47,425 nucleotides of DNA from CAYTOF01 sp964439435 (lineage in GTDB: Bacteria > Bacillota > Clostridia > Oscillospirales > QAMX01), in assembly GCA_964439435.1 (NCBI GenBank), contig CAYTOF010000008.1, positions 1-47,425 of the forward strand. Direction: 5' to 3'. Below are positions 17,163-24,961 of the stretch, in pieces. The position numbers and the translations under genes were made by a program. Each line of letters starts with the position of its first letter. Position 1 is the first letter of the stretch. The notes under the pieces were generated by a model that was not told the DNA's origin, ran no database searches, and saw nothing but the letters and a program-made list of their open reading frames with translations.

Positions 17163-18695
17163 TTATTGTCCGCCCAGGGAGTCCAGCAGATTCTGAAGTT
17201 TGGGCTTTACAGCTTCAATCAGAGCAGAGTAGGATGCGTTTTCATCAAATATTTTGTATACAATTTCTGCACGATATGTGTCGTTGTGATCTACAGAGAC
17301 CCAGGACCAGTTGGCAACGGTATTTGGGTAAATATACTCTGAGAGCATTTCAAGAGATCCGTCATCTCCATCCTGTGTATAGAGATCAAGATAGTCTTTC
17401 CACTCGACATCGTTGTCTCTGCGGGCAAAGGCCGCATAGATCATTGCAGATTCTTCGATGTTTTTGTTTGTGGTCATCATCAAGTCGAATGTGACGCCGC
17501 CAAGGATATTCATGTATTCACCGCCGGGCATTTTCGGCAAGGGGAGAATGCCCCAATCCATATCGGAGTCTTGGATGCTTGTGCTGCCACCCTTGTTCAG
17601 ATAGGACGAGCGGCTAAGCTCTGACCAAAGGAATGCCACTTTGCCTTCACGGAAAGCCACGTGTGCGCCTTTGTATGTGGCGTTGGCAAGACCTTCTTCG
17701 CCTTCAAGGGACTGCACAATAAAGCCGCTGTTTGCAACTCTTGTCATGAATTCAAAGGCATTTCTGGCAGCGGCACTGTCGATTGTGCTTGTGAGTTTGC
17801 CGTCAACCCAGTCCACAATTTTGCCGCCGGCAAGGTAGACTTCTTCGCCATATCCGAGATAACCGGTGCCAAGGCCCCAGTAGTCAGGAGTGCCGTCATT
17901 GTCTGTATCTCGTTGAGCTCTGCCTGCAATATCAAGGAAAGAATCCCAATCCCATTTGCCTTCGCGAACAAGTTGGTAGATGTCAGAGACACCGGCATCA
18001 TTTACCAAAGGTTTGTTAAAGAACATAACCCATCCGGCTTCGGGGGGACGGTATTTACCGGCTGAACGTGCGCCGTAAATGTGGCCATTCGTTTTCCATG
18101 CCTGAGTGAAAGGCTGGTAGAAAAAGAGCTCGTTGTTTATGTCAAGACCTGCAGCTTGTATTCTTTCATCGTCCCAAGGAACCACATATCCTTTGATTAC
18201 GAGGGGCATGAAGGTGTGTGTTTTAATCTCATAGACATCAGCCAGACTGTCACCTGCTACGAGCCATGTGTAGATGGGCTCTACGCCTCCGTGAAAGTCG
18301 CCTTGCAGGAACTCAAGAGTTATGTTGAGGTCCTTTTCGAGTTGGTCAAGCTCTTTCTGCCATTGAACCATAAGTTCGGATGTCGCTCCCTCATCGGGAT
18401 GACGCCATTCAGGATCTGAACTCATAAGAGAAAAAGTTCTGCCGTCGAAATCGAGGGTTTTTTCATATTCCAGCCATTTTGCCGAGTCCCAGCTTGAGCT
18501 GGTGGAAAGGTCAAAGGGGTCGGCAGTGGTTCCGGGTTCCGTCGCGACTGTGCCGCCTGTCGTTGTTGTCTGTGTGCTTGTAGTTGCGGATGAGGTCGTC
18601 TGGGCAGGGTCTTCAGTTCCGCCGCATCCCGCAAAAACACTTACAAACAGCAGCAGAGCAGCAACCAGTGCAATAAGTCTGCTTTTGCTTTTCAT
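17163..18695 (-). CDS. ABC transporter sugar-binding lipoprotein (family 1 type)
   Basis: 510 residues. The lipoprotein signal ends at VFAGC (C24), followed by a Thr/Ser-rich linker to about residue 65 and a type-1 extracellular solute-binding fold (e.g. GWVMFFNKPLVNDAGV, then WDSFLDIAGRAQRDTDNDGTPDYWGLG and ILPLPKMPGGEYMN). Such proteins capture oligosaccharides for ABC importers. Unusually, no permease or ATPase gene flanks it: the next genes are radC and araC. It may serve distant permeases or act as a sensor. The convergent AraC gene and direct repeats upstream (18790-18821) suggest sugar-dependent control. Confidence 0.9.
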   Translation of the reverse strand: MKSKSRLIALVAALLLFVSVFAGCGGTEDPAQTTSSATTSTQTTTTGGTVATEPGTTADPFDLSTSSSWDSAKWLEYEKTLDFDGRTFSLMSSDPEWRHPDEGATSELMVQWQKELDQLEKDLNITLEFLQGDFHGGVEPIYTWLVAGDSLADVYEIKTHTFMPLVIKGYVVPWDDERIQAAGLDINNELFFYQPFTQAWKTNGHIYGARSAGKYRPPEAGWVMFFNKPLVNDAGVSDIYQLVREGKWDWDSFLDIAGRAQRDTDNDGTPDYWGLGTGYLGYGEEVYLAGGKIVDWVDGKLTSTIDSAAARNAFEFMTRVANSGFIVQSLEGEEGLANATYKGAHVAFREGKVAFLWSELSRSSYLNKGGSTSIQDSDMDWGILPLPKMPGGEYMNILGGVTFDLMMTTNKNIEESAMIYAAFARRDNDVEWKDYLDLYTQDGDDGSLEMLSEYIYPNTVANWSWVSVDHNDTYRAEIVYKIFDENASYSALIEAVKPKLQNLLDSLGGQ

Positions 18696-18734
18696 AGATA
18701 TTCTCCTTTTTGTTTTTTTATAACCATTTCAAAA

Positions 18735-18762
18735 AATGTAAGACGGGTTTTACCCAATGCAA
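18735..18762 (-). promoter_or_regulatory. Possible weak promoter of the sugar-binding protein gene
   Basis: On the minus strand TTGCAT (18757-18762) and TACATT (18735-18740) with a 16-base spacer. Both hexamers deviate from consensus, as expected if an activator is needed. Confidence 0.35.
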
Positions 18763-18789
18763 TCTTAGCACTCCGCAAGCCCTGTGACT

Positions 18790-18821
18790 ACACTATTTTT
18801 GTCCTGATATAACACTATTTT
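18790..18821. promoter_or_regulatory. Direct repeats upstream of the sugar-binding protein gene
   Basis: ACACTATTTT occurs at 18790-18799 and again at 18812-18821, exactly 22 bases apart (about two helical turns), each followed by T and G residues. Tandem sites at this spacing are typical of AraC-family activators. They lie about 28 bases upstream of the proposed -35. Confidence 0.45.
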
Positions 18822-18867
18822 GTTTGGAAAGAACATTCAAAAACAACTGTATCTCCCGGTGTAAAAA

Positions 18868-18897
18868 TTGACAAATCACTTTTATAAATGCTAAAAT
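18868..18897 (+). promoter_or_regulatory. Promoter of radC
   Basis: TTGACA (18868-18873) and TAAAAT (18892-18897) with an 18-base spacer. A second TTGACT/TATAAT pair further on (18913 and 18929) is spaced too closely (10 bases) to be one promoter. Confidence 0.65.
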
Positions 18898-18949
18898 ATC
18901 ATCGGATGGCAATTGACTATTCCAACTATATAATAAGGTATGGAAACTT

Positions 18950-19666
18950 ATGACAGATAACTTGCATATAGGTCGCCGAGAGCGGATGAAAAACAAATTT
19001 AAACGCGACGGTTTGGACAGTTTTGAAGAGCATGAAGTGCTCGAGATTCTGCTTTATCATGCCTTGCCGCGGGTGGATACCAACGAAATTGCCCACCGCC
19101 TTTTACGTCGTTTTAAAACCCTCCACGGCGTTTTCAACGCTGATCCGGAGGAACTCAGTGAAGTCAAAGGAATCGGAGACAATGCAGCTTTGCTTCTGTC
19201 CCTGATTCCGGGCATAACGCGCAGATATTTGCTTTCGCGGGTGATAAAGAGCACTAGGCTTTCTGACAGTGCCTCTTTTGGTGACTTTTTGATGCCCTAT
19301 TTCATCGGCAAGCGCGAGGAGGTCGTCTATCTGCTCTGCCTCAACAACAGGTTGCAACCCATTAACTGTGAGCTTATACACTCCGGCAGTGTCAATGCGG
19401 CCCTTGTGAGCATACCTCGCATTGTCGCAAAGGCCGTAAAAGCGCGTGCCACATTTGTTGTGCTCTCCCACAACCATCCCGGCGGTTTTGCCATACCTTC
19501 AAAAGAGGATTTGGAGACAACAATCCGCGTCAAAGAAGCTCTTGAAAAGGTAAATGTCAAGCTGCTTGACCACATAATTGTCTCCGACCCACTGTCTGAG
19601 TCCTCCCTCAGCGGGGAGTTTGTTTCCCTATCAGACAGCGGGCTTTTCAACCGCGAACAGCTTTGA
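18950..19666 (+). CDS. radC: RadC-family JAB/MPN domain protein
   Basis: 238 residues. The N-terminal helix-hairpin-helix segment (ELSEVKGIGDNAALLLSLIPG) precedes an MPN/JAMM domain whose metal site is visible as H174-N-H176-P with S184 and D187 downstream (HNHPGGFAIPSKED). The family is widespread and was once linked to DNA repair, but its reaction is unsettled. Length is standard. It stands alone between the sugar-binding protein and glycosidase-like genes, with its own promoter, and its stop codon is part of the terminator stem it shares with the convergent gene. Confidence 0.95.
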   Translation: MTDNLHIGRRERMKNKFKRDGLDSFEEHEVLEILLYHALPRVDTNEIAHRLLRRFKTLHGVFNADPEELSEVKGIGDNAALLLSLIPGITRRYLLSRVIKSTRLSDSASFGDFLMPYFIGKREEVVYLLCLNNRLQPINCELIHSGSVNAALVSIPRIVAKAVKARATFVVLSHNHPGGFAIPSKEDLETTIRVKEALEKVNVKLLDHIIVSDPLSESSLSGEFVSLSDSGLFNREQL

Positions 19667-19687
19667 GACAAAGTCAAAGCTGTTTTT
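19656..19687. terminator. Terminator overlapping the ends of radC and the glycosidase-like gene
   Basis: AACAGCTTTGA (19656-19666) pairs perfectly with TCAAAGCTGTT (19674-19684), followed by T to 19687. The 5' arm holds the last codons and stop of radC, and the 3' arm holds the end of the convergent minus-strand gene, so both coding ends are built into the hairpin. Confidence 0.8.
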
Positions 19688-21176
19688 TGTCCACGGCAAG
19701 TTCTGCATAGGTCAGCACAACAGCTCTTTCCTTGTTGTTGCGCACACTTATCCTCTGTTCCCTCTTTCCGACTCCCAGCCCTTCCCAACAAAGAAAATGT
19801 GTCTCTGCGTCCGCATATCCGTTTTTAGACAGCATCCCGGTAGAAGCGTCAAAGGACTCGATATCCGTATAGAGGCCACCGCAAAGAGCTTTTCCATTCA
19901 GAGAAACCTCCAACAACTTTGAGCTTTTCCGACCTTTAAATCCAAGTATCAAGCGAACAAGGCGCCCTTCTTCGATGGTGCCTGTTTGGAGCACGAGCTC
20001 ATATGAACTGCCGGCTTCAATCTCTTTGGGCAACGGTCGGTAAGGCTTGTATCCCACGGGCCATAGGTCTTGATATGTCACGACATGGCGCCGAGGCAGG
20101 GATAAAAGCTGCGACCCCGCCGCTGTTTTGTAAATTTCCTCCCATTCAGGCATTGGAGTGTGTGGGTTTTGAAAATAGTTGAAGAGATAGAGTTTGTCGG
20201 CTCCCGCGCAAAAAAACTGTGCGGCAAATCCCCGCACAACCTCGGCTGTTGCCATCGCCACTTCCGCCTGTCGGTTGATCAGCACCTCCAAGCCTGCATA
20301 CACAGGCACATCGCCGCATTGTCTTTTCCATTTTTCAATGGGAATATCGCTGTCGCAAGTGGCCCATCGAGGCCCTACCGTGACAATGTCCACCAAGCCC
20401 TCAGAAATCCATGTTTTGACATCGAAGCCAAAAACTGTATTTTGCTCCATATCCCGCATGAGCCTTACAAGGATTTTTATACTGTGCCCCCATTTTTCCT
20501 CCGCGTTGAGCACTATCTTCTTCACATCGCGCATAAACTCATTCATGATCTCGCAGGCATTGTCATATTTAAGATAGTCAAAGCAATAAATTTCCCTCAA
20601 CCAATCCAACTCCAAGCCATCCACATCATATCTGTCCAACTGTTCTGCGATATATGCGAGCATCATGTGGCGAACAAGGGGTTTTGCATAATCAAAGCAC
20701 TTTCGAAAATAGCCGTACTCTTGCCCTATGAACATATCCTGCTGCTTGGCCAGATAGTGAAAATCACTTCGCAGGAAGCTTGCCTCCTTCTCAGGCTCAT
20801 GCGCATCATTCATGCGCACGGAAAGCCACCCCGAGAGGCCGAGCTTGCGTATGCGTTTAAACCATATGTCATAGACATCCAATCCGTGCTCTTGCCAAAG
20901 CTTGTTTATCCCGCCATAGATATCCTTGTAGTTGACAGGCAAACCATTTTCTATCTCCTGTGCATACTTTGCATATGCGTCCGTAAAAACCACGGAGGGT
21001 GTGTTGGAATACTGACAGAACACACAGAGGGAAATGTCTGTTATCAGTGTATCGGCATACTGGTCAATAAACGGATACAGCATTTCCCTTTCAATCCTTT
21101 TCCTGCCTGCTATTTCATCAAGGAAAGGATATACCACGCTGTTTATGTCGATATTTAAAAAAATCCCCTTTTCCAT
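19674..21176 (-). CDS. Putative TIM-barrel glycoside hydrolase-like protein
   Basis: 500 residues, no signal peptide. Residues 1-340 alternate strands and helices in a TIM-barrel manner, with YDVDGLELDWLREIY (D184 to D191, E189) on a strand end as in retaining glycosidase and GHL10-type barrels, plus VTVGPRWATCDSD and CGDVPVYAGLEVL. The last 120 residues are a beta-rich domain (LVLQTGTIEEGRLVRLILGF and LEVSLNGKALCGG). I cannot assign a CAZy family. The start follows AAAGGAGG. It is divergent from the GH28 gene over 190 bases that hold an operator-like repeat, so both may be jointly regulated. The long plus-strand frame opposite it is a shadow. Confidence 0.7.
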   Translation of the reverse strand: MEKGIFLNIDINSVVYPFLDEIAGRKRIEREMLYPFIDQYADTLITDISLCVFCQYSNTPSVVFTDAYAKYAQEIENGLPVNYKDIYGGINKLWQEHGLDVYDIWFKRIRKLGLSGWLSVRMNDAHEPEKEASFLRSDFHYLAKQQDMFIGQEYGYFRKCFDYAKPLVRHMMLAYIAEQLDRYDVDGLELDWLREIYCFDYLKYDNACEIMNEFMRDVKKIVLNAEEKWGHSIKILVRLMRDMEQNTVFGFDVKTWISEGLVDIVTVGPRWATCDSDIPIEKWKRQCGDVPVYAGLEVLINRQAEVAMATAEVVRGFAAQFFCAGADKLYLFNYFQNPHTPMPEWEEIYKTAAGSQLLSLPRRHVVTYQDLWPVGYKPYRPLPKEIEAGSSYELVLQTGTIEEGRLVRLILGFKGRKSSKLLEVSLNGKALCGGLYTDIESFDASTGMLSKNGYADAETHFLCWEGLGVGKREQRISVRNNKERAVVLTYAELAVDKKQL

Positions 21177-21262
21177 ATGTGCCTCCTTTGCAGATTCACA
21201 CTTTGTGCTCTAAAAGCTGACTGTATGTGAAAACCTTACCCAAGCGTCATTTCACAATTTAA

Positions 21263-21291
21263 ATTATAACACAATCTCATATGTACAGATA
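21263..21291 (-). promoter_or_regulatory. Possible activator-dependent promoter of the glycosidase-like gene
   Basis: Minus-strand TATAAT at 21263-21268 is perfect, but the hexamer 17 bases upstream (TATCTG, 21286-21291) is poor. The inverted repeat at 21296-21313 sits just upstream of it. Confidence 0.4.
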
Positions 21292-21295
21292 TAAA

Positions 21296-21313
21296 TACAC
21301 AACTATTTGTGTA
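21296..21313. promoter_or_regulatory. Operator-like inverted repeat between the glycosidase-like and GH28 genes
   Basis: TACACAA (21296-21302) and TTGTGTA (21307-21313) are perfect inverted 7-mers around CTAT. The half-site resembles the one at 15984-16004, and the sequence CTATTTGTGT resembles the repeats at 18790-18821. It lies in the 190-base divergent promoter region. Confidence 0.45.
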
Positions 21314-21366
21314 CAAGACAGCATCCATCCGATATTTACTGATTATTTGAAACAGGAGATAGGCAA

Positions 21367-22767
21367 ATGCAATTATTTTATTTCAATGTAAAGGATTTTG
21401 GAGCCCGTGGAGACGGGATATACAAAGACACCCTCTTCATTCAAATGGCCATTGACGACGCGGCACAAGGCGGAGGCGGAACAATCTATTTCCCTCCGGG
21501 CACATATTTGACCGGCTCAATTTCCCTGAAAAGCCATATTTCTCTTAAATTTGCCCCCGGCGCCACTCTGCTTGCCAGCATAGACAGGCAAGATTATCCC
21601 GAAATCACCGGAGGAGGCGACAGCCGTTATCGTGACGCGAGCGGAAAAATGCTGTGGGAGATGTCCGCTCTTTTATATGGCTACATGGTGCAAGACATAT
21701 CCATAGAAGGCGGTCTGCTCACAAGCGATGACGAGGCTTTTTGGTTGCCCTCCGGATCAGAGGAGGACTTTGAAAGCGCGATAACCACAATGCCGTGGCA
21801 CTTCTACCGCAAGCGTCCATGGCGTGTCTTTATGTTTATGCTTGAAGATTGCAAGGATATAAGAGTAAATTCTCTGCGCATTGAACGCTATCCAGTCTAT
21901 GCGGGCTGGATGCTCGGCTGTCAAAATGTCAGTGTTTCTAATTTGGCCATCAGATCAAATCCTGCAGGCCCCAATACAGACGGTTTGCATTTCACCTCTT
22001 GCCAAGATGTCCGCATTTTCGACAGCAGCTTTTTTTGCGGGGACGACTGCATCGCCATCGATGGAAACCACAGAGGCTCTTCTGAAAACTTTTCCATAAG
22101 CGGTTGCACCTTCGAAACCACTGTCCATGCCTTTCGCATCTACACCGGCCTTGACCCGGGGATGAGGGACACGGGCATTCCCTGCACAGTTCGAAATGTG
22201 ACCATCAACGGCTGCTGTGTCAAAAATGCTTGCGGAATTTTGTCTCTCAATGCGGATGGCGGGAATATAGAAAACATCAGCTTGTCCAATATATGCGCTT
22301 CTTTGGATTGGGAGGGCACGCCTTTTCTGTTGTCGGCTCGCAACGGATCGATCTCTCGCATTTTGATGAGCGGCTTTGCGGTTGAAGCCAATGGTTTTGG
22401 CATCATCCGCTGCTCTGAAAATGCCGCCGTAAAATACATTGACATCAGCCATTTCACAGTGGAAATAACCCCCAAAACCAAAATCGACAGGGGTGGGAAA
22501 GGCTTTGTCGACCACTGCCACCATCGCGCCAACAACTTGGTTATGACAAATGCCCAAAATATAACTCTCTCGTCCGTGCGAATTACCTGGAAAAAACCCC
22601 TCTATTCGGACACCTGGACACCTGTCAGGCGAAAGCGCCTGCAAGAGAGAGTCGACCCGGAGCTTTTGCAGCTTGCCGAACCCCTTAGTTTCAAGGCCTA
22701 TGAGATAGAAAACTGCCATAACATTGTCTTTGACAATGTGGATATGCCGGATTTTGACATCACTTGA
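21367..22767 (+). CDS. Glycoside hydrolase family 28 (polygalacturonase-like), divergent
   Basis: 466 residues with the parallel beta-helix lead-in FGARGDGIYKDT and IYFPPGTYLTG. GH28 catalytic motifs NTDG (residues 203-206) and GDD (225-227) are intact. The third motif, usually G-H-G, reads VHA around H254, and the fourth, usually RIK, is not seen (GILSLNADGGN occupies the place), so substrate handling may differ from true polygalacturonases. There is no signal peptide, so the enzyme would act on imported fragments. The start follows CAGGAGA. Likely target of the nearby AraC regulator. A GACCGG/CCGGTC hairpin (22779-22803) follows, without a T tract. Confidence 0.88.
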   Translation: MQLFYFNVKDFGARGDGIYKDTLFIQMAIDDAAQGGGGTIYFPPGTYLTGSISLKSHISLKFAPGATLLASIDRQDYPEITGGGDSRYRDASGKMLWEMSALLYGYMVQDISIEGGLLTSDDEAFWLPSGSEEDFESAITTMPWHFYRKRPWRVFMFMLEDCKDIRVNSLRIERYPVYAGWMLGCQNVSVSNLAIRSNPAGPNTDGLHFTSCQDVRIFDSSFFCGDDCIAIDGNHRGSSENFSISGCTFETTVHAFRIYTGLDPGMRDTGIPCTVRNVTINGCCVKNACGILSLNADGGNIENISLSNICASLDWEGTPFLLSARNGSISRILMSGFAVEANGFGIIRCSENAAVKYIDISHFTVEITPKTKIDRGGKGFVDHCHHRANNLVMTNAQNITLSSVRITWKKPLYSDTWTPVRRKRLQERVDPELLQLAEPLSFKAYEIENCHNIVFDNVDMPDFDIT

Positions 22768-22860
22768 GAGCACTCAAAGACCGGTTGCACACAAAATCCG
22801 GTCGCCTCAAAACAGCGAGCAGGCAAGGAATATGCGCCCCGCGACAAGCTGCATTTTCCA

Positions 22861-22889
22861 TTGACTTAAAACATATGTTCTGATATAAT
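22861..22889 (+). promoter_or_regulatory. Promoter of uvrB-uvrA
   Basis: TTGACT (22861-22866) and TATAAT (22884-22889) with a 17-base spacer, 48 bases before the uvrB ATG. Confidence 0.85.
22868..22881. promoter_or_regulatory. LexA (DinR)-type SOS box in the uvrB promoter
   Basis: The 14-mer AAAACATATGTTCT matches the Bacillus consensus CGAACRNRYGTTYC at 10 of the 13 specified positions, with the core AACATATGTT a perfect palindrome. It fills the spacer between the -35 and -10, so repressor binding would block RNA polymerase. uvrB is an SOS gene in Bacillus. Confidence 0.65.
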
Positions 22890-22937
22890 TAAATCAATTG
22901 ACAGCGGTCAAAACCGCAAACAACACAGGAAGTATCT

Positions 22938-24902
22938 ATGGACCGTTTTGAATTAAACTCCACCTTTGAGCCGTCGGGAGATCAGCCCCATGCCATCAAA
23001 GCTCTGAAAGAAGGCCTGGTAAACGGCATCTCCGAGCAAACCCTGCTTGGTGTGACGGGTTCGGGGAAAACATATACAATGGCGAAAGTTATCGAGAGCG
23101 TGCAAAGGCCCGCTCTTGTTTTCGCGCACAATAAGACACTGGCGGCCCAGCTTTGCGCCGAATTTCGGGAGTTTTTCCCAAATAATGCGGTAGAGTATTT
23201 CATATCCTACTTCGACTACTACCAACCCGAAGCCTATATGCCCATGACAGACACCTACATAGAAAAAGACTCCGCCAGAAATGAAGAGATCGACCGCCTG
23301 CGACATTCCGCCACCTTTTCTCTCTTTGAGCGGCGGGATGTGATTATAGTTGCCAGTGTTTCCTGTATTTACGGCCTCGGTGACCCTGAGGATTACACCG
23401 GGCTTGTCATTTCCATTCGCCCGGGCATGACCTATGAGCGAGACCAACTTTTAAGAAGACTGGTGGACATACAGTATACACGCAATGACATGAGTTTTGT
23501 GCGCTCCACCTTTCGTGTCAGAGGGGATACCGTTGAGATATTTCCCGCCTGGAGCGAAAAGCTTGCCATACGTGTGGAGTTCTTCGGAGACGAGATTGAG
23601 CGTATCTCAGAGATAGATGTTGTGACCGGCATACGCCTTCGAGAATTGCGGCATGCGGCGCTCTATCCCTCCTCCCACCACACGACGACAGACGAAAAAA
23701 AGAAACGGGCCCTTGCCGAGATAGAAAACGAAATGTGGGAGCGTGTTAAATACTTCGAAGACAACGGAAAACTGATAGAAGCCCAGCGCATTAGGGATCG
23801 AACCCTCAACGACATCGAGATGATCTCTCAAATCGGCATCTGCAGCGGTATAGAAAACTATTCCCGTATCCTCTCAGGGCGCGCTCCGGGAAGTCCGCCA
23901 TACACTTTGCTTGACTATTTTCCCAAGGATTTTATTTTCTTTGTGGACGAATCCCATGTCTCTCTGCCTCAAATGCGCGGTATGTACGCAGGCGACCGTT
24001 CCAGAAAAGAAACCCTTGTGAACTACGGTTTTAGGTTGCCCAGCGCGCTTGACAACCGCCCCCTGAGATTTGAAGAAATTTACTCAAAATTGAATCAAGT
24101 TATATATGTCTCCGCCACACCAACCGAATACGAGCGCAGTCGTTCAGGGCAAATCGTCGAACAGGTGATAAGGCCCACCGGACTGTTAGACCCCGAAGTT
24201 GAGGTGCGCCCCGCACAAAATCAAGTGGACGACCTCATAGGCGAGATCAACTCCCGCGCGGACTCCGGTCACAGAGTGTTAGTCACCACGCTCACCAAGG
24301 CTATGGCTGAGGATTTGACATCTTATTTTAAAGAATCAGGCATACGCGTTCGATATATCCACCACATGGTGGACACCTTGGAGCGCATAGAACTGTTAAG
24401 GGACTTGCGCTTGGGCAAATTCGATGTTTTAGTGGGCATAAACCTTTTGCGCGAAGGTCTTGACCTGCCAGAAGTCTCTCTGGTAGCGGTTTTAGATGCG
24501 GATAAAGAGGGGTTCCTGCGAAGCGAGACCTCACTTATTCAAATCATAGGCCGCGCCGCACGGAATGAAGCGGGCAAAGTCATCCTTTATGCCGACAAAG
24601 TGACAAATTCGATGGAGCGAGCCATAGAGGAGACAAAGCGACGCAGAAAACTACAAGAGGAGTTAAACAAAGAACACAATATAGTGCCGCGCACCGTGCA
24701 AAAAGGCATCCGAGATCTGCTGGAAATAGGAACGGAAACGGAAGAGAGCGAGCCGGACGAAAAATATATGACCAAAAACGAGAGGCTCGCACTCATAGAA
24801 AAGCTCACGAAGGACATGAAGAGCGCCTCGAAAATTATGGAGTTTGAATATGCAGCTCTGTTACGCGACCGCATCATCGAGCTTCGTGCAGGTTTGAATT
24901 AA
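22938..24902 (+). CDS. uvrB: Excinuclease ABC subunit B
   Basis: 654 residues, the normal UvrB length. The DNA-dependent helicase-like core has Walker A GVTGSGKT (38-45), the beta-hairpin region YFDYYQPEAYMP, FFVDESH and the motif VI-like QIIGRAARN. The C-terminal UvrC/UvrA-contacting UVR motif is seen near RLALIEKLTKDMKSASKIMEFEYAALLRDRI. UvrB verifies lesions after UvrA loading in nucleotide excision repair. Followed by uvrA after 59 bases, in one operon under an SOS-type promoter. The start follows CAGGAAG. Confidence 0.98.
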   Translation: MDRFELNSTFEPSGDQPHAIKALKEGLVNGISEQTLLGVTGSGKTYTMAKVIESVQRPALVFAHNKTLAAQLCAEFREFFPNNAVEYFISYFDYYQPEAYMPMTDTYIEKDSARNEEIDRLRHSATFSLFERRDVIIVASVSCIYGLGDPEDYTGLVISIRPGMTYERDQLLRRLVDIQYTRNDMSFVRSTFRVRGDTVEIFPAWSEKLAIRVEFFGDEIERISEIDVVTGIRLRELRHAALYPSSHHTTTDEKKKRALAEIENEMWERVKYFEDNGKLIEAQRIRDRTLNDIEMISQIGICSGIENYSRILSGRAPGSPPYTLLDYFPKDFIFFVDESHVSLPQMRGMYAGDRSRKETLVNYGFRLPSALDNRPLRFEEIYSKLNQVIYVSATPTEYERSRSGQIVEQVIRPTGLLDPEVEVRPAQNQVDDLIGEINSRADSGHRVLVTTLTKAMAEDLTSYFKESGIRVRYIHHMVDTLERIELLRDLRLGKFDVLVGINLLREGLDLPEVSLVAVLDADKEGFLRSETSLIQIIGRAARNEAGKVILYADKVTNSMERAIEETKRRRKLQEELNKEHNIVPRTVQKGIRDLLEIGTETEESEPDEKYMTKNERLALIEKLTKDMKSASKIMEFEYAALLRDRIIELRAGLN

Positions 24903-24961
24903 CACTTCACATTGCGAGGGCGTGACCGGCCCCGCTTTACATAAATGAAAGGGATCATCAT

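Noticed and set aside
20160..21158. A 332-codon plus-strand open frame opposite the glycosidase-like gene
   Set aside because: Fully antisense and rich in His, Ile and Cys as expected from a reversed coding frame; the minus-strand gene has a good start and domain features.
21955..22773. A 272-codon minus-strand open frame opposite the GH28 gene
   Set aside because: GH28 motifs on the plus strand are unambiguous; the antisense frame has no recognisable feature.
22779..22803. Hairpin after GH28 as a terminator
   Set aside because: A 6-bp GACCGG/CCGGTC stem with a 13-base loop and no T tract; too weak to call.
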